A stretch of 64,000 nt of DNA. It comes from Leguminivora glycinivorella. Lineage: Eukaryota; Arthropoda; Insecta; Lepidoptera; Tortricidae. A model generated the notes under the pieces. The model was not told the DNA's origin. It saw nothing but the letters and a program-made list of their open reading frames with translations, and made no database searches. The translations under genes were made by a program, and so were the position numbers. This document shows positions 33,956 through 44,846 of the stretch, piece by piece. The stretch covers positions 14,707,916 to 14,771,915 of the forward strand of contig NC_062998.1 of NCBI RefSeq assembly GCF_023078275.1. Direction: 5' to 3'. Position 1 is the first letter of the stretch; each line of letters begins with the position of its first letter.

Positions 33956-34260
33956 TCATTTGCGGATACAGTGGTTTAGGAGCAGTTCGGTAATCAGACC
34001 TACACATGTGTGTACAAATTCTGTCAATGTCACTGTCAGAAACCGTTCTGACAGTGACAATGACAGCCACAAATTCGTCCACATGTTGTTACCGTTATGT
34101 GTGCAAACGTCGACTAATAAAGTGTCGTTAAAAGTCATTCTGACAGTGACATTGACAGCCACAAATTCGTACACATTTTGTTACCGTAACGAGTGCACAC
34201 GACGACTACATTTTGTTATTGTATCAATACGGTCGCATTGTTTGCACGACGTTACCACGC
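33956..34260. repeat. Partial tandem repeat of about 98 bp
   Basis: TCTGACAGTGACAATGACAG and the following CCACAAATTCGTCCACA...TGTTACCGT occur at 34041 and, with a few changes, at 34139. The overlapping ORFs are shadows of this repeat. Confidence 0.7.
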
Positions 34261-34934
34261 GTTATGTCACATTTGACAGTTAGTTACTGATTTGAAGATT
34301 TTGCGACTGAAATGGTTGTATGGGCGGTGGCACAATTTTTTGTTTTCGTATATATACACCATTTTTTGGACCTATTAGGGCAATATTATGGTCAGTGCAG
34401 TTCTAAACAGTCGTAAGCGCCTCTTTTTTTAGTAGGAACTTAAGTCATTTTGGCAAATGCTTAAAATTTTTAACAATTTCTAAACAGAAATGAATTTCTT
34501 TCTACCTGTCCATGGCGCTCACAAAATTTCAAAACATTTAGTAAGTACTTGCAGCGGCAGTGAGTGAAAAATCTCAATTTGAGTTTTTTTCTCTTAAGTC
34601 ATCTCTCTTCATGAGCACTGATTACTATTTTAATACTATGAAATTGATTATCACATTCGGTACTATTTGTAATAATTAAAGTATGTTGCTAATAATAATG
34701 ATGTTAGTATTTTAATAATTATGTTCATATTTAAAATTGTATTCATTGTAATTCTTAATTAATTTTAATGATATACATGCACATATGTATTAGCACATAA
34801 GTTAATTTTAAGATTTAAATTGCCATACCCATCTTGGGTCCATGAGGTACTGACTATTTCGCATGTAAAAAACATATTGTAATTACCATGGTGCAATAAA
34901 GAAAGAATAAAGAAAGAATAAAGAAAAGTCCGAC
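34261..34934. other. Intergenic, no feature seen
   Basis: AT-rich sequence. A short (AAAGAAT)n run near 34900-34922. Confidence 0.4.
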
Positions 34935-35418
34935 TTACGCTTGACTGTAGATTTCTAATAGGTTTTCCTGTAATCTACAGGTAGAGGGCTATCTCGTGTA
35001 TTTTTTTGAAAATTTTACGCTAAGTAGTTTCGGAGATAAGGGGGGGGAATGGTCATTTTTTGCTTATTTTCTTAAATTACTTCTAAATTACCAAAATAAA
35101 AACTATAAAAAAAATATATTTGAGATGCTTATAAAATGCTCTTTCATTTGATATGTAGCACAATATAGTTCTAATAACTTTGATTTTTAATTTTCAATTT
35201 TACCCCCCAAAAGTGGCCCCTATGATTAAATTTCGTTTAATTTCATTTAATTATATTACATGGCCGTCTTTGGACCACTTGTTTACATACGTGTGCCAAA
35301 TTTCAAGTAAATCGGTCTAGTAGTTTCGGAGAAATCGGCTGTGACAGAGGGACAGACAGACACGCGAGTGATCCTATAAGGGTTCCGTTTTTCCTCTTTG
35401 AGGTACGGAACCCTAAAA
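34935..35418 (+). mobile_element. Second microsatellite-tailed repeat family
   Basis: Begins TGTAGATTTCTAATAGGTTT and ends with GACAGAGGGACAGACAGACA and TGAGGTACGGAACCCTAAAA. It has the same kind of 3' end (GACA tract then GGAACCCTAAAA) as the 560-bp element but a different body. A fragment is at 22530-22690 and another relative ends at 57091. Confidence 0.7.
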
Positions 35419-35736
35419 AAGGGTCTAAATGTTGACATGTGCATAATTTTGTATTATTATGTTCCGAGAGTATGATCTGAAGGTATTGGTAAGCACTATT
35501 TGATATAAGAAGGTCTGATATTTTTTTATTTTAGGGAGTTTATGGTACTTTCATTAAGGTCTATCAAATAAATTTCGGACAACCCCTATCTGTCTTAATT
35601 TGAGAATATTCCAATGACTCTTAGTACGATTTCAACAAACAAAGGTTAATATGCCGCCAAAACATATTCTTTAAGAGTTCTCTTCATGGTTGTTCAATTG
35701 GGCACTTGCAGAGTAAATGCGGTGAATTTATATAAT

Positions 35737-36336
35737 TAAAAAAACCGGCCAAGAGCGTGTCGGGCCACGCTCAGTGTAGGGTTCCGTAGTTTTTCGTATT
35801 TTTCTCAAAAACTACTGAACCTATCAAGTTCAAAATAATTTTCCTAGAAAGTCTTTATAAAGTTCTACTTTTGTGATTTTTTTCATATTTTTTAAACATA
35901 TGGTTCAAAAGTTAGAGGGGGGACGCACTTTTTTTTTCCTTTAGGAGCGATTATTTCCGAAAATATTAATATTATCAAAAAACGATCTTAGTAAACCCTT
36001 ATTCATTTTTAAATACCTATCCAACAATATATCACACGTTGGGGTTGGAATGAAAAAAAATATCAGCCCCCACTTTACATGTATGGGGGGTACCCTAATA
36101 AAACATTTTTTTCCATTTTTTTCCATTTTTTATTTTTGCACTTTGTTGGCGTGATTGATATACATATTGGTACCAAATTTCAGCTTTCTAGTGCTTACGG
36201 TTACTGAGATTATCCGCGGACGGACGGACGGACGGACGGACGGACGGACGGACGGACGGACGGACGGACGGACGGACGGACAGACAGACATGGCGAAACT
36301 ATAAGGGTTCCTAGTTGACTACGGAACCCTAAAAAC
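35737..36336 (+). mobile_element. Microsatellite-tailed interspersed element, copy 3
   Basis: AACCGGCCAAGAGCGTGTCG to GACTACGGAACCCTAAAAAC. The (GGAC)n tract at about 36217-36280 is the longest of the four copies, and the copy has a duplicated TTTTTTCCATT stretch near 36105-36130. Confidence 0.9.
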
Positions 36337-36429
36337 GCATTTTGAGCAACGTTTCGAATTGCCGTAAATTTTTGATGCAAGCAGGATGAGAGAAACAGAT
36401 TAAAAAATTAGCCATAAGCCAAAGTCTAA

Positions 36430-36573
36430 GGAGCGCGCACACGGGCAACTGTTGCCAGCGACTTTTTTGTCGCGACCATGGCCCTAGTATGAAAGTGCGC
36501 ACACGAGGCGACGCAACTTTTCATTTAAATACGAAAGTCGCCGAGCAACTGTGTCCCCCGTGGGCGCGCACCC
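36430..36573. mobile_element. PIF/Harbinger-type MITE
   Basis: Flanked by TAA on both sides (36427-36429 and 36574-36576). The ends GGAGCGCGCACACGGGCAAC and the inverted GGGTGCGCGCCCACGGGGGA are alike. A 3-bp TWA duplication and ends like those of the larger element at 38073-38692 support the assignment. Confidence 0.75.
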
Positions 36574-36974
36574 TAATAAACATTTTTATGGTGTTTGAAC
36601 AGTCCCTAAACCAGATCGATATAAACACTGTATGATACATAAATTCGACACAAAGTCGGAGTTAGCGTAAGCGCCATGCCACATTCTCTAAATGGCCGCC
36701 ATACACAGATCCTAAACTTTATTTTTTAAAAATAACAGTGGCTAGACTATGTCCAGATATTCTGCTTTGTGGATCATGTGTAGTTGAGGTTCGCACCGTA
36801 CAATTTTTTTTCGCAATCGTATCGTCTCGCAGTTTGTGAATTTTCTAGTAGCATTTGTCCGAAATCGTAATTGGTACTCGGGAGGATTAAGTCAATAGTG
36901 TCTAAACCATATGCTTTACGTCGAGTTTCTAGGACAAAATGCGTACCTTATTATGTGACTTTAAGCCCATGTCT

Positions 36975-37180
36975 TGTTATAAGAAAAAAATATGTTGTGG
37001 GTAATCAGACAACGATATATATAATATACAAATACTTATATACATAGAAAACATCCATGACTCAGGAACAAATACTTGTCCTCATCACACAAATAAATGC
37101 CCTAACCGGGATTCGAAACCAGGACCGCGGCGTAGTAGGCAGGGTCACTATCGACTAGGCCAGACCGGTCGTCAGTAATA
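36975..37180 (-). mobile_element. tRNA-derived SINE
   Basis: On the - strand the head GACCGGTCTGGCCTAGTCGA resembles an A box and GGTTTCGAATCCCGG a B box, with one extra T against the usual GGTTCGAATCC. The body TGTGTGATGAGGACAAGTAT and an AT-rich tail follow. These are internal RNA polymerase III promoter elements. Confidence 0.7.
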
Positions 37181-37426
37181 TTGAGATAGAACGTCGTCGT
37201 GGGTTGGTCTGTGGAGAGAACTTTCCAGGTGGCTAGTATAGTCAATTTTATGTCGCGAATTTACATAATCATGCAGTCAATTTGATTACATGTGTGGTTG
37301 AATAAAAGATTGATCTAACTGTTCTTCAACGACGCACTCAATGCATGTCAATCATGTTCGTGTTTCGACATCAACTTGTTATTCTGCCGTTGAATAAGTA
37401 ACTAGGTACGAATATTTTACTGTCAT

Positions 37427-37700
37427 GAAAAAAAAAACCGGCCAAGTGCGAGTCGGACTCGCCCACCGAGGGTTCCGTACAAACTTTCTTTCAAACTACC
37501 TAGTTAAAATAATCTCATATTTCTCATATAATTCTAATGTATTGACTAGAAGACTAGAAGCTGGAAGTATTCGTACCAATGACAATTATGGTATATACCG
37601 CCATCTCTCGGTGAATTCGCTAACTAATTTGCGCGACCTGTATAGTATGTTGTTTTATCGGGGATAATTCTTTATAATGTCAACCGATTTAAACAGTTTT
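37427..37700 (+). mobile_element. Interspersed repeat starting AACCGGCCAAGTGCGAGTCG
   Basis: The first 20 bases resemble the 560-bp family, but the continuation GACTCGCCCACCGAGGGTTC differs. Part of the body (ACTAGAAG ... CCATCTCTCGGTGAATT) resembles 24690-24780, so there is a diverged relative there. 3' truncated. Confidence 0.6.
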
Positions 37701-37918
37701 TACTTTATTTCAAAGAAGATGGTTTACGTAACATCTTGTATTAATTTAAAGTACAATAAACATCCGCAAAGGCGGTTAAATTGAAAGTAAAAATCTGAAA
37801 AGTTTTTTGAGTTAAAAAAAAAAGATTCTAAGATAAAAACACGATCTTATTTTTCCTGTAATATTTAGCATAAAACCAATATTTCCTAAAATTTTCATAA
37901 TTTTTCGTTGATAAACTT

Positions 37919-37941
37919 CGGAGATGGGGGGGGGGGGGGGG
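37919..37941 (+). repeat. Poly(G) run
   Basis: A run of about 16 G following GGAGATGG, inside a TTTTTT-rich context. It probably belongs to a decayed copy of the repeat family at 34935, whose corresponding place also has a G run. Confidence 0.7.
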
Positions 37942-38072
37942 TATTTTTTTTTACATTTTCCTTCAAAATTCTTTTTTTTACTCGTACTCGTCGACTTTAA
38001 TCTGTCAATTAGGACACCACAGACTGAACTATACGTGCTGACTTTTCAGTGTTGGATAGTCTTTGACACTTA

Positions 38073-38692
38073 GGGAGGGCGCAGACGGGCGACGCAACAG
38101 TTTTGTCTCCGTCGCTCGGTCTATGGGCTAGTATGAAGGTGCGCACACGTTGCGACGCAACTTTTTTGTCGCAGGGGTCGACGACAGGCCTGCGACGCAA
38201 CTGTCTCCTTCCCTATGGGTTTCAATGCAAGTGCGCACACGGCGACAAAACAGTCGTCGGTCGGTTGTCAATGTTGCCAGTTATTCGAAAAAAAAACATA
38301 ATTTTAAATGCAGATTGTTGAAGACGACATTGATATCTGTCTTTTAATTGAAGAAGTAGAGGAAAGACTGATTTTATATGACAAGAATTTAAAAGAATAT
38401 TCCGACAATATTAAGAAAAAACGATGCCGGGTTGAAAAATCATCAAAACTTTTAAACACTCATTCTGAAGTACCAAAAAATTATTTTAGATAGGCTCTCA
38501 ATTTCATGAAAAAAGAAAAAGTTGCATCCGAAATATCCAAAGATAATAGAATTAGTCTATGGTAATAGCTTTTTAGTAGTCCGTGGTTACGTCGCTGTCG
38601 TTCCCGTGTGCGCACCTCGGAGACTGTCGCAAGGGGTGACGATAGAGACAAAAAAGTCGTCGAGCGACTGTCGCCTCCGTGTGCGCTCAGCC
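38073..38692. mobile_element. PIF/Harbinger-type element carrying a MADF-like ORF
   Basis: Flanked by TTA at 38070-38072 and 38693-38695. The termini GGGAGGGCGCAGACGGGCGA and the inverted GGCTGAGCGCACACGGAGGC match with mismatches. The subterminal regions repeat GCGACGCAACTTTTTTGTCG and GTGCGCACACG words. The 620-bp element keeps a short ORF but no DDE transposase, so it is a deletion derivative. Confidence 0.8.
38308..38493 (+). CDS. MADF/Myb-like domain fragment of a Harbinger element
   Basis: A 61-residue ORF in the middle of the element. The stretch DICLLIEEVEERLILYDKNL followed by KEYSDNIKKKR resembles the first helices of a MADF domain (usual pattern LIxxVxxRxxLYDxxxxxYxxxxxKxxxW). The Trp expected after the basic run is Arg here (KKKRCRVEKSS) and the sequence ends soon after, so the domain is truncated. 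Autonomous PIF/Harbinger elements encode a transposase plus a Myb/MADF DNA-binding protein, and this is likely a relic of the latter. No function is expected. Confidence 0.55.
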   Translation: MQIVEDDIDICLLIEEVEERLILYDKNLKEYSDNIKKKRCRVEKSSKLLNTHSEVPKNYFR

Positions 38693-38699
38693 TTAGTCA

Positions 38700-39908
38700 A
38701 CTATAATAGGAAATATAATAGCAAATATAATAAAAAACTAGATGGCGACACAGGTCAAGAATACGAAACAACAAACATTGACTAACTTATGAATGTTATG
38801 ATTCGCGGGTGACAAAAGTTACGTATTCATTGTGTTTTAATTATTATTACGAATTTTAAGCTTTTTCCGTTATCTCAGTACTATTTATTTATAAGGTAGT
38901 GGTAGGTCTGTCATGTAAAAAACACAAGAAATAAAATAGAACACCGAGCGAATGTACTACTTTTTATACTTGTACCCGATCTTTTCAACGTAATCGATGA
39001 TAAGATGTGCCCGTGCCAAAACATCAAAGGGCCATAAGTATAGGTACTTAAAAACTTCGTACAATACACGTGCGCTCAATTTAAAACACTCCCTTCGATT
39101 GTTCCCTGTGTTCTAATTTATTTCCACTCTTTTCGACCTTTCTCTTTTCCGCACTTGTACTTTACTGTTAATCATTTAATATATTAAGACATTCGCGACA
39201 AACAATTAATATTTGTTCTAAATGATCACAAGTCAGCCTACGTCTTCTACTTGAGAAAATCCACTTTGTGTTTAAGAAAACGATCTTTCAACCTCCACTG
39301 ACGTAATAATGGTAAAAAGCTCTGAATATAAGTTCTAAATGCTCGCTTAATGTAGTAGGGCTTGCAATTATCCGCCCAATTTTGTACCTGGATAATTCGA
39401 ATACTTGGAATTTGATTATCCGGATAAAACAATATGGTGACGAACCTTCACTGAAAATTCTGCTTTAGCTGTAAACAACTTAGCAATCCCACTTTGATTT
39501 TTCGTGTCACATCGCATACGCAGAAGTTGTGGAGAAGGAGAATTGTCTTTGCGAATGGAAGCTGTCAAAGTTGCATTTGACTTCTACTTTCCCACACTCC
39601 GGTTTCAAAATGAACACGTCGAACGCAGTTTACCAAGCACGTGCCGAGGAACATAACCTCAACAAAATAAATATCGCTACTCGGCTGTTTTAAGTGCATC
39701 GTTAAGACCAAAATCAGGATCTGACCACTCTTCCTCCTACCAGGGGAGCTTCGAAGCAGCACTCGTTCAAAGTATATCTGCAGGTATCTTTAATTATACA
39801 AGTTGTCAAACACTTATAGAGTTTTTTCGCAATACCTATCTCTATTTGACCTAAATACTTAGGTACTTTGATCTTTTTGCTTATATGTGTTTACAGGTAG
39901 GTACTACA
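38700..39908. other. Intergenic with one inverted-repeat relic
   Basis: 39040-39170 holds a decayed member of the GTGCGAAAA-type family (TACACGTGCGCTCAATTTAA, CTCTTTTCGACC). No gene is recognised in the rest. Confidence 0.4.
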
Positions 39909-40080
39909 ATGGCTTGGCAACACCCAACCACCGACTGAATCGGGATGGGCCGGAGGAGACGATGGCATCTCAAAAGCCAGTGACAACAAACGACCCTGTG
40001 GCACCTGACTCCATTCTGAAAACCATATTTTGCTGATGCAAGACTGGGCGTGGTGGGGTGCAACGCGGAGCTTCCTTCTA
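39909..40080 (+). pseudogene. Degraded Cys-rich mobile-element protein fragment
   Basis: One frame reads DPVAPDSILKTIFC, a stop, then CKTGRGG. The SILKTIFCxCKTG pattern is like a cysteine-rich domain I associate with C-termini of insect mobile-element proteins. There are stops within 60 codons. Weak assignment. Confidence 0.3.
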
Positions 40081-40517
40081 AGTTACCGTCGACGACGATG
40101 ATGATGAGAGTATTTTAGAAATAGAAAATACTTAATTAGAATTTTATTTATAGGAATCAACGTGCCGTACATAAATAAATGTGTTTATTTATTTATTTTT
40201 CATCTTGTCCCCTTCATATTTCTTGAACTCTTGATCCCAGATAAAAAGTGTGAATAACCTTTATTGTAGAGAATTTTATGAAGATTGCTAGAGCGAAAAC
40301 CTAAAAAAAGGGACCTTTACACCCCCCTCCATCCGTTAGTTCCCCCCTTCCCCCTCAGTACTTTGAGTATGCGGATTAGAACAACATTCCCTACAACTAT
40401 GCCCTTTTAGTTATAATATATATGCGCATAAATCTGAAAATTAGTACCTTTAAACCCCCTTCTACTTCCCTAACACAGCCTCACTCTCTATTACTTCAAG
40501 TAAGTTAATGTGAACAC

Positions 40518-40736
40518 TAAAGCCTTCGCCACACATAAAGCGTTTTGATAGCGTAGCGTCAGCGGAGCATTAGCAGAGCGCAATGATAGCGGTGCGCCGG
40601 CGGAACGCTGGCGTTCCGCTCGCAATCCGCGCGCATTCTGGGCGCAACGCCAGCGTTCGTCCGGCGCACCGCTATCGTTGCGCTCCGCTGCCGCTCCGCC
40701 TACGCTATCAAAACGCGCATGTGTGGCCGAGCTTTA
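40518..40736. mobile_element. GC-rich palindromic MITE, GCCACACAT family, copy 1
   Basis: Left end AAGCCTTCGCCACACATAAA then GCGTTTTGATAGCGTAG; the right end is its inverse (CTATCAAAACGCGCATGTGT, GGCCGAGCTT). The interior is rich in GCGGAGCGC and CCGGCGCACCGCTATCGTTG. Copy 2 is at 53281-53493. The ORFs across it are shadows of the palindrome. Confidence 0.85.
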
Positions 40737-41468
40737 AGTGTAAGTGTGACCAATGTACAAACCTACATTCTTGAGTTATTTCCGCTGGTTGCCTGTTTTC
40801 GCTTTAATTTGACAAGGCAAGAATGATTGAAATTAGAAAATTGGGGTTAAATTATTCGATATCATTTAAATAATTAATATCATTTATTTAGTTAAAACAA
40901 GAATACATGTACAAAAATTACACTTCCAACCTTAAAATAAAACAGTACTTAACACTACTCCCATGCGAAAATTCATCCGCAACGCAAGCTTCGTCATGTG
41001 GCCACAAATCCAAATCAACAACATGCTTCGTCAAACAAACCAATGATGATATCCGCAACAGGCTTCGTCACACATAAAATAATAACTTTAAGCTAAATGA
41101 AACCGTCCCGAATCGTACCCGGTTCAAATGTCCCCATCACACCGGCAGCGTTACCACCACAGATGTCATATATACCATAGATCAAGCAAACGTATCTACT
41201 TAGCGTGTCAAATGAACTCAGTGAAATCCACTGAGTTGTCCGTCTTTACTCGCAGCTTGCAGCTTTCGGGCGTCAATTTTTGTAAGTTGAAGTCAACCAA
41301 AACATAAAAAATGCCTCGTTACGTGATATTCAATTGCAACAACACAAAAATTATGAACAATCAAGAGCCTGAGACATATTTAAAATTACAGGCAAGAATC
41401 AACTTCAGTACAAAATTTGACACGCTCGGCCCCTATACAAATATATGAATTTGTTTCTTCTATCTAAA
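40737..41468. other. Intergenic
   Basis: Includes CAAATCCAAATCAACAACAT-type AT-rich sequence and a short frame at 41310 discussed under rejected items. No firm feature. Confidence 0.4.
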
Positions 41469-43215
41469 TTAAGTTCTGTGGTTACCACGCTGAATAGCCA
41501 ATGAGATCTGTTGGACCAGGTACGATCCGGACCGAGGGTCACATCCCTTGTCCCTTAGCCGCCGGCCCAAATCCCTTATGAACTCCTTCGCCTCCAGAGC
41601 CCAAGGTCCCGCAGTTTCGACTGCGACTGGCACAAAGTCGTACATTGGTTCCAGGGCAGAGTATTTGGCATGCTTCCTTTTGGCCGCATACTCCGCGGCT
41701 GACCCTGCAGACCTAACCGTAAGGTTCAAGTGGGACGGCGCAAACGTGCTGACGCACGTCGCGTCCCATAAGAGACACCGACCCTTCTGCCATGGAACCA
41801 ATTCAGACCGTCAGGCCTCTTTCCATCCGTGCGGCACAACCCTGGAGATTCCAAAACGCAAGGAACGTTGGCCGACACCAAAGCCCGGCGGATTGCATCA
41901 TTGATAGCATGATGCCTCGAGAAACGTCCCGCGCACTTCAAGCAGCTGAGACCATGGTGACCGTCTTCCTCAACCATGACCCCGCAAACGCACCGATGCG
42001 CCTCGCACACCTTACACCCCAATCGCAAGGCCACCGCGATCCTTAAGGAGTCATTGTCCAAAAGCGTGCCCAGTGACGGGGAAGGTAATGCGTGCAGTCA
42101 CGCCCCTGACTCAACCCTAGAAGCGGCTTAAAGGCGGGCCAAGTTGGATCCCACCGCTCCCTCTAGCATGTTTGCAACAGTCTTCTTGCACAACATGTCG
42201 TCCCAGCCCCTCTGCACAATGGGATTTTCGGGCTGATCCCCGCCACCGTAGAAAGTAGTCCACTTGGCTAACGCCTCCGAAGCAAACGGTACCTGGGTAA
42301 TGTCACCATTGTTAGATAAGATCCGAGCAACAAGACCCAATGTCCCGTGAGCCGAAGCAAGAAATGCCACCACTCCCAACTCTCTACAGCGCCGTATTCC
42401 CAACCCACCGTGACGGACTGGAAGGGCTGCTTGACACCACTGCGTTTCATCCAAATGTACATTCAAGATGGATTCAAGCACCCCTTGATTGTCTCGTCTA
42501 ACGCTGCGACTTCAGATTGAAACAACCAGGTTGGAGCTGTTCTTAGAATGTACATTATACGCGGTGCAGCAAAACAGTTCCGCAGCAGAATAAGCGCAAC
42601 ATGCGCAGACAAGTTTCCCAGGTGTTTCTTGGCCCGAACCAACGCTAACCTTTTATCTTCAAGTGCAGCACCGACACCCTCAGGAAAAATTGGCGCTCCT
42701 AAAAGGCACAAAGAAGATTTCTGAAGGTACCGCAAGCCGGGCAACACCTCTTCAAAATCTGTCCGTACACCAACAGACGAGTCGCAGCAAAAAAGCTCGC
42801 ACTTAGCAGGGTTCACCTCCAGACCTATCTCCCTCAACGCTGGCACGAGTTTATGAAGGTCATTCAACACTGTCTCTGGACTACCCCCAATAGTCCCATC
42901 GTCCAAGTACCAAACATTTAGGTCACCCCTAAATGTTTGGTACCAGAGAAGAAACAACTTTCTGAATTGCCAAGCAAAATATAAGAGGTCCTAACGGATC
43001 ACCCTGCTGAGCACCAACCTGCGACGAAATGGTGGTCCCATTAAAAAGTAAGTTGCTCGGTGTCGAATAGCATTGGTGCAGAAATGGAAAGAGGGAGGGC
43101 ACCTGGTTCGCTACTTCATTTAGAATGACGTCTCTTTCAACGCTGTTGAACGCATTCTTAATATCTACTTTAAGAATAACCGCATCTGACCCTTCATTCG
43201 CGAGTGCATTCGCGA
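41469..43215 (-). pseudogene. Retroelement remnant: reverse transcriptase plus restriction-like nuclease
   Basis: Read on the - strand from 43215: motif A (ILKVDIKNAFNSVERDV), then QVGAQQGDPLGPLIFCLA (motif B), a frame break near 42950, and motif C (NVWYLDDGTIGG) with EIGLEVNPAKCELFCCD. A C-terminal region follows with GGLGIRRC and a zinc-knuckle-like CxVC..HRCVCG..H..C set. A PD-(D/E)xK-like nuclease comes last (KRPDGLNWF, LLWDATCVSTFAPSH, DFVPVAVETAGPW, KEFIRDLGRRL, SLAIQRGN), ending at 41469. Further frame changes occur near 42470, 42060 and 41790. The N-terminal part (fingers) is missing. RT plus a C-terminal restriction-like nuclease is the layout of early-branching LINEs; I cannot name the clade. 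The + strand fragment at 10125-10416 is from the same family. Confidence 0.8.
42463..42957 (-). pseudogene. Reverse transcriptase YLDD block (largest open piece)
   Basis: A 164-codon open piece containing WYLDDGTIGG, the catalytic motif C, then the thumb region (LGAPIFPEGVGAALEDKR, RNCFAAPRIMYILRTAP). It is continuous with motif A/B sequence at 42958-43215 across a frame break. Confidence 0.85.
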
Positions 43216-43309
43216 GTACCTATTCGTTTAAATAATTGAGTAATATTGAAGGAAGTGTCTCAATAAGGTTTTAAACAGGAGATAACAAATAATCAGAAGT
43301 GTGAAAAAA

Positions 43310-43560
43310 TTGTACATTTCGATACAAGTGCGAAAAGAGGAAGTTCGAAACGAGTCGCGATAAATTAAAACACAACCGAAGGCAGTGTTTTAAATCGACA
43401 CGAGATTTCCTTTTCGCGCATGAAAAGCGCGTGTATCGTGAAATAGTACTTTAAGTTACAAGTCCGGAAAAAAGAAATTAGAAATTAAATCGACACGAGT
43501 TACAAAGTTCAGTTTCGCGCATGTATCGTACGACCTTTTTCAGTACAGATGACCCTCTTT
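43310..43560. repeat. GTGCGAAAA-type inverted repeats, copy 2
   Basis: GATACAAGTGCGAAAAGAGG, then TTTCCTTTTCGCGCATGAAA and CGCGCATGTATCGTACGACC. Two diverged units lie head to tail just before the intact hairpin at 43604. Confidence 0.65.
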
Positions 43561-43603
43561 CTTCGCTTCTCGCACTAGTGCGTAAAAAAACACCATCTCA
43601 TCA

Positions 43604-43783
43604 TAGTACATTACGATACAAGTGCGTAAAAAAGGAAGTTCAAAACGAGTGGCGATAAATCAACACACGAGTTACGAATATAGATACACGTGCGAAAAGG
43701 AAATTCGTAACTTGTGTCGATTTAATTTATCGCCACTCGTTTTGAACTTCCTTATAAATCCGCACTTGTATCGTAATGTACTA
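43604..43783. mobile_element. Hairpin MITE, long terminal inverted repeats
   Basis: TAGTACATTACGATACAAGT GCG... on the left is repeated inverted at the right end (ACTTGTATCGTAATGTACTA). Each arm is about 55-60 bp and includes GGAAGTTCAAAACGAGTGGC. It spans 180 bp and has no coding content. The two arms are nearly identical, suggesting recent origin or conversion. Confidence 0.85.
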
Positions 43784-44099
43784 ATATGTATTTTGTACAC
43801 ACTTTTTGTCCATTTTCAGAACACGTTTAGGACATTCGTGTAAAGTTATTGCAGGACGAGCGTAAATTATATTGTTTTTCAATATATACCTATACCTTTT
43901 ATGTACTAGGACAGTTGGTACTGACTACTACACATTAATTCAGTACTCAGTCTAGCTCAACCCATCAGAGACACCTTGTAGATATCGAAACGTATCTAGA
44001 TAACTTGTAGTGACATCTATTATCACGCCCAGCAAAATGTGATCAGTTTGCCGTGTTAAGCCGCGTGTTCGGCAGACGTCGAAAACAGTGTTATCACTA

Positions 44100-44381
44100 G
44101 AGGGCGAACGACAGGGCGGGCGGAGCACCACTTGCGCGCGCAGCGTTACATAACGCCAGTGGAGCCTCCAGGGGCGCGCGCAGCGGCGGGTGCGGGGCGC
44201 GGGGCGATCGATGCGCACCCGGGGGGAGTCAGTCGAGCGGCGAGCGAGCGACATGGCGGCGCGCCCACCCCGCGCGGCGGCCCCGCGGCCCGGGCCGCGC
44301 GAGTAGGTCGCCATGCGCGATGCGGTATGAGGCAGCGCCGCGCCCGGCGGGCCGGCCCCCGCTAGCGGCGCCGCCCCCGCC
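44100..44381 (+). promoter_or_regulatory. GC-rich island, promoter and leader with upstream ORFs
   Basis: Composition rises sharply from about 44100 to 44800 against AT-rich flanks. Between it and the coding ATG (44382) lie short upstream ORFs: 44253-44306 (17 codons, MAARPPRAAAPRPGPRE), 44313-44330 (MRDAV) and one starting at 44327. These may reduce translation of the main frame if the transcription start is upstream of them. No TATA box is evident. Confidence 0.55.
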
Positions 44382-44846
44382 ATGCGAGCGCCGCCGCTGC
44401 TGCTGCTGCTGCTGATGGCGGCCGCGGGCCTGGCCGTGAGTCCGCTCGCGCGCCTCAACCCCTGGCTGAGCGCGTGTGATCTGGAGGAGGAGGGCGCGAG
44501 CGGCGTGCCCCAGTGCGGTGGCACGGCGTGCGGCAGCGGCGGCGGCGCGGCGAAGGTGCTGCAGGCGCGCGACGTGCCGCTCCTGTGCGGGCTGGCAGCA
44601 GGTGAACGCGCGCGCCGCCTTGCCGACCTGCGGCTGCGCGCCTGCTGCGAGCGCTCGCCCGCCTCCGCGTTGGACCGGGGCGCCCGCGCCGAGGTCCTCG
44701 CAGGCGGTGACCGCTGCGAGAGCACGCTGCACGACCTCCTCCGGCTCGACACGATGGTCGCGCACGTGCACTGCGAATTCGTCAACATCCTTCATCGCTA
44801 CGACTGCGAGCAGGCTTATTCCGTACACACGTGTGAAGACTGCCAG
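44382..44846 (+). CDS. First coding exon, probable NLF-1/FAM155-like NALCN auxiliary factor
   Basis: 155 codons from ATG in CCCGCCATGC to a donor TGCCAG|GTGAGTGG (phase 0). Residues 1-20 (MRAPPLLLLLLMAAAGLAVS) form a clear signal peptide or anchor. The remainder is Cys-rich: CDLEEE, PQCGGTACGSGG, LLCGLAAG, RACCERS, DRCESTLHDLL. It ends with HCEFVNILHRYDCEQAYSVH and TCEDCQ. The LxxLDxM...F..IL.RYDC.Q.YSVH.C.DC pattern resembles the Cys-rich region of FAM155/NLF-1 proteins, the Mid1-related subunits that help fold and localise the NALCN sodium-leak channel in neurons. The family's following block (AYxxWLC) should be on the next exon, which I do not find before 64 kb. Family call inferred from motif spacing; the coding exon itself is solid. 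Confidence 0.7.

Noticed and set aside
33891..34283. 130-codon + strand ORF
   Set aside because: It runs across a partial tandem repeat, and its repeated words (TVTLTATNSY) mirror the DNA repeat, with no family resemblance.
37085..37175. Possible tRNA gene from A- and B-box-like words
   Set aside because: It has no foldable acceptor stem and continues into a SINE body. The B box has an extra base.
41310..41450. Short frame starting MPRYVIFNCNNTK, loosely like a THAP start
   Set aside because: It lacks the first Cys and the FHxFP part and ends within about 45 codons. Too little to call.
43952..44828. Long - strand frames across the GC-rich island
   Set aside because: High GC removes stop codons on all frames. 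The + strand frame with a signal peptide, ordered Cys residues and a splice donor explains the region better.
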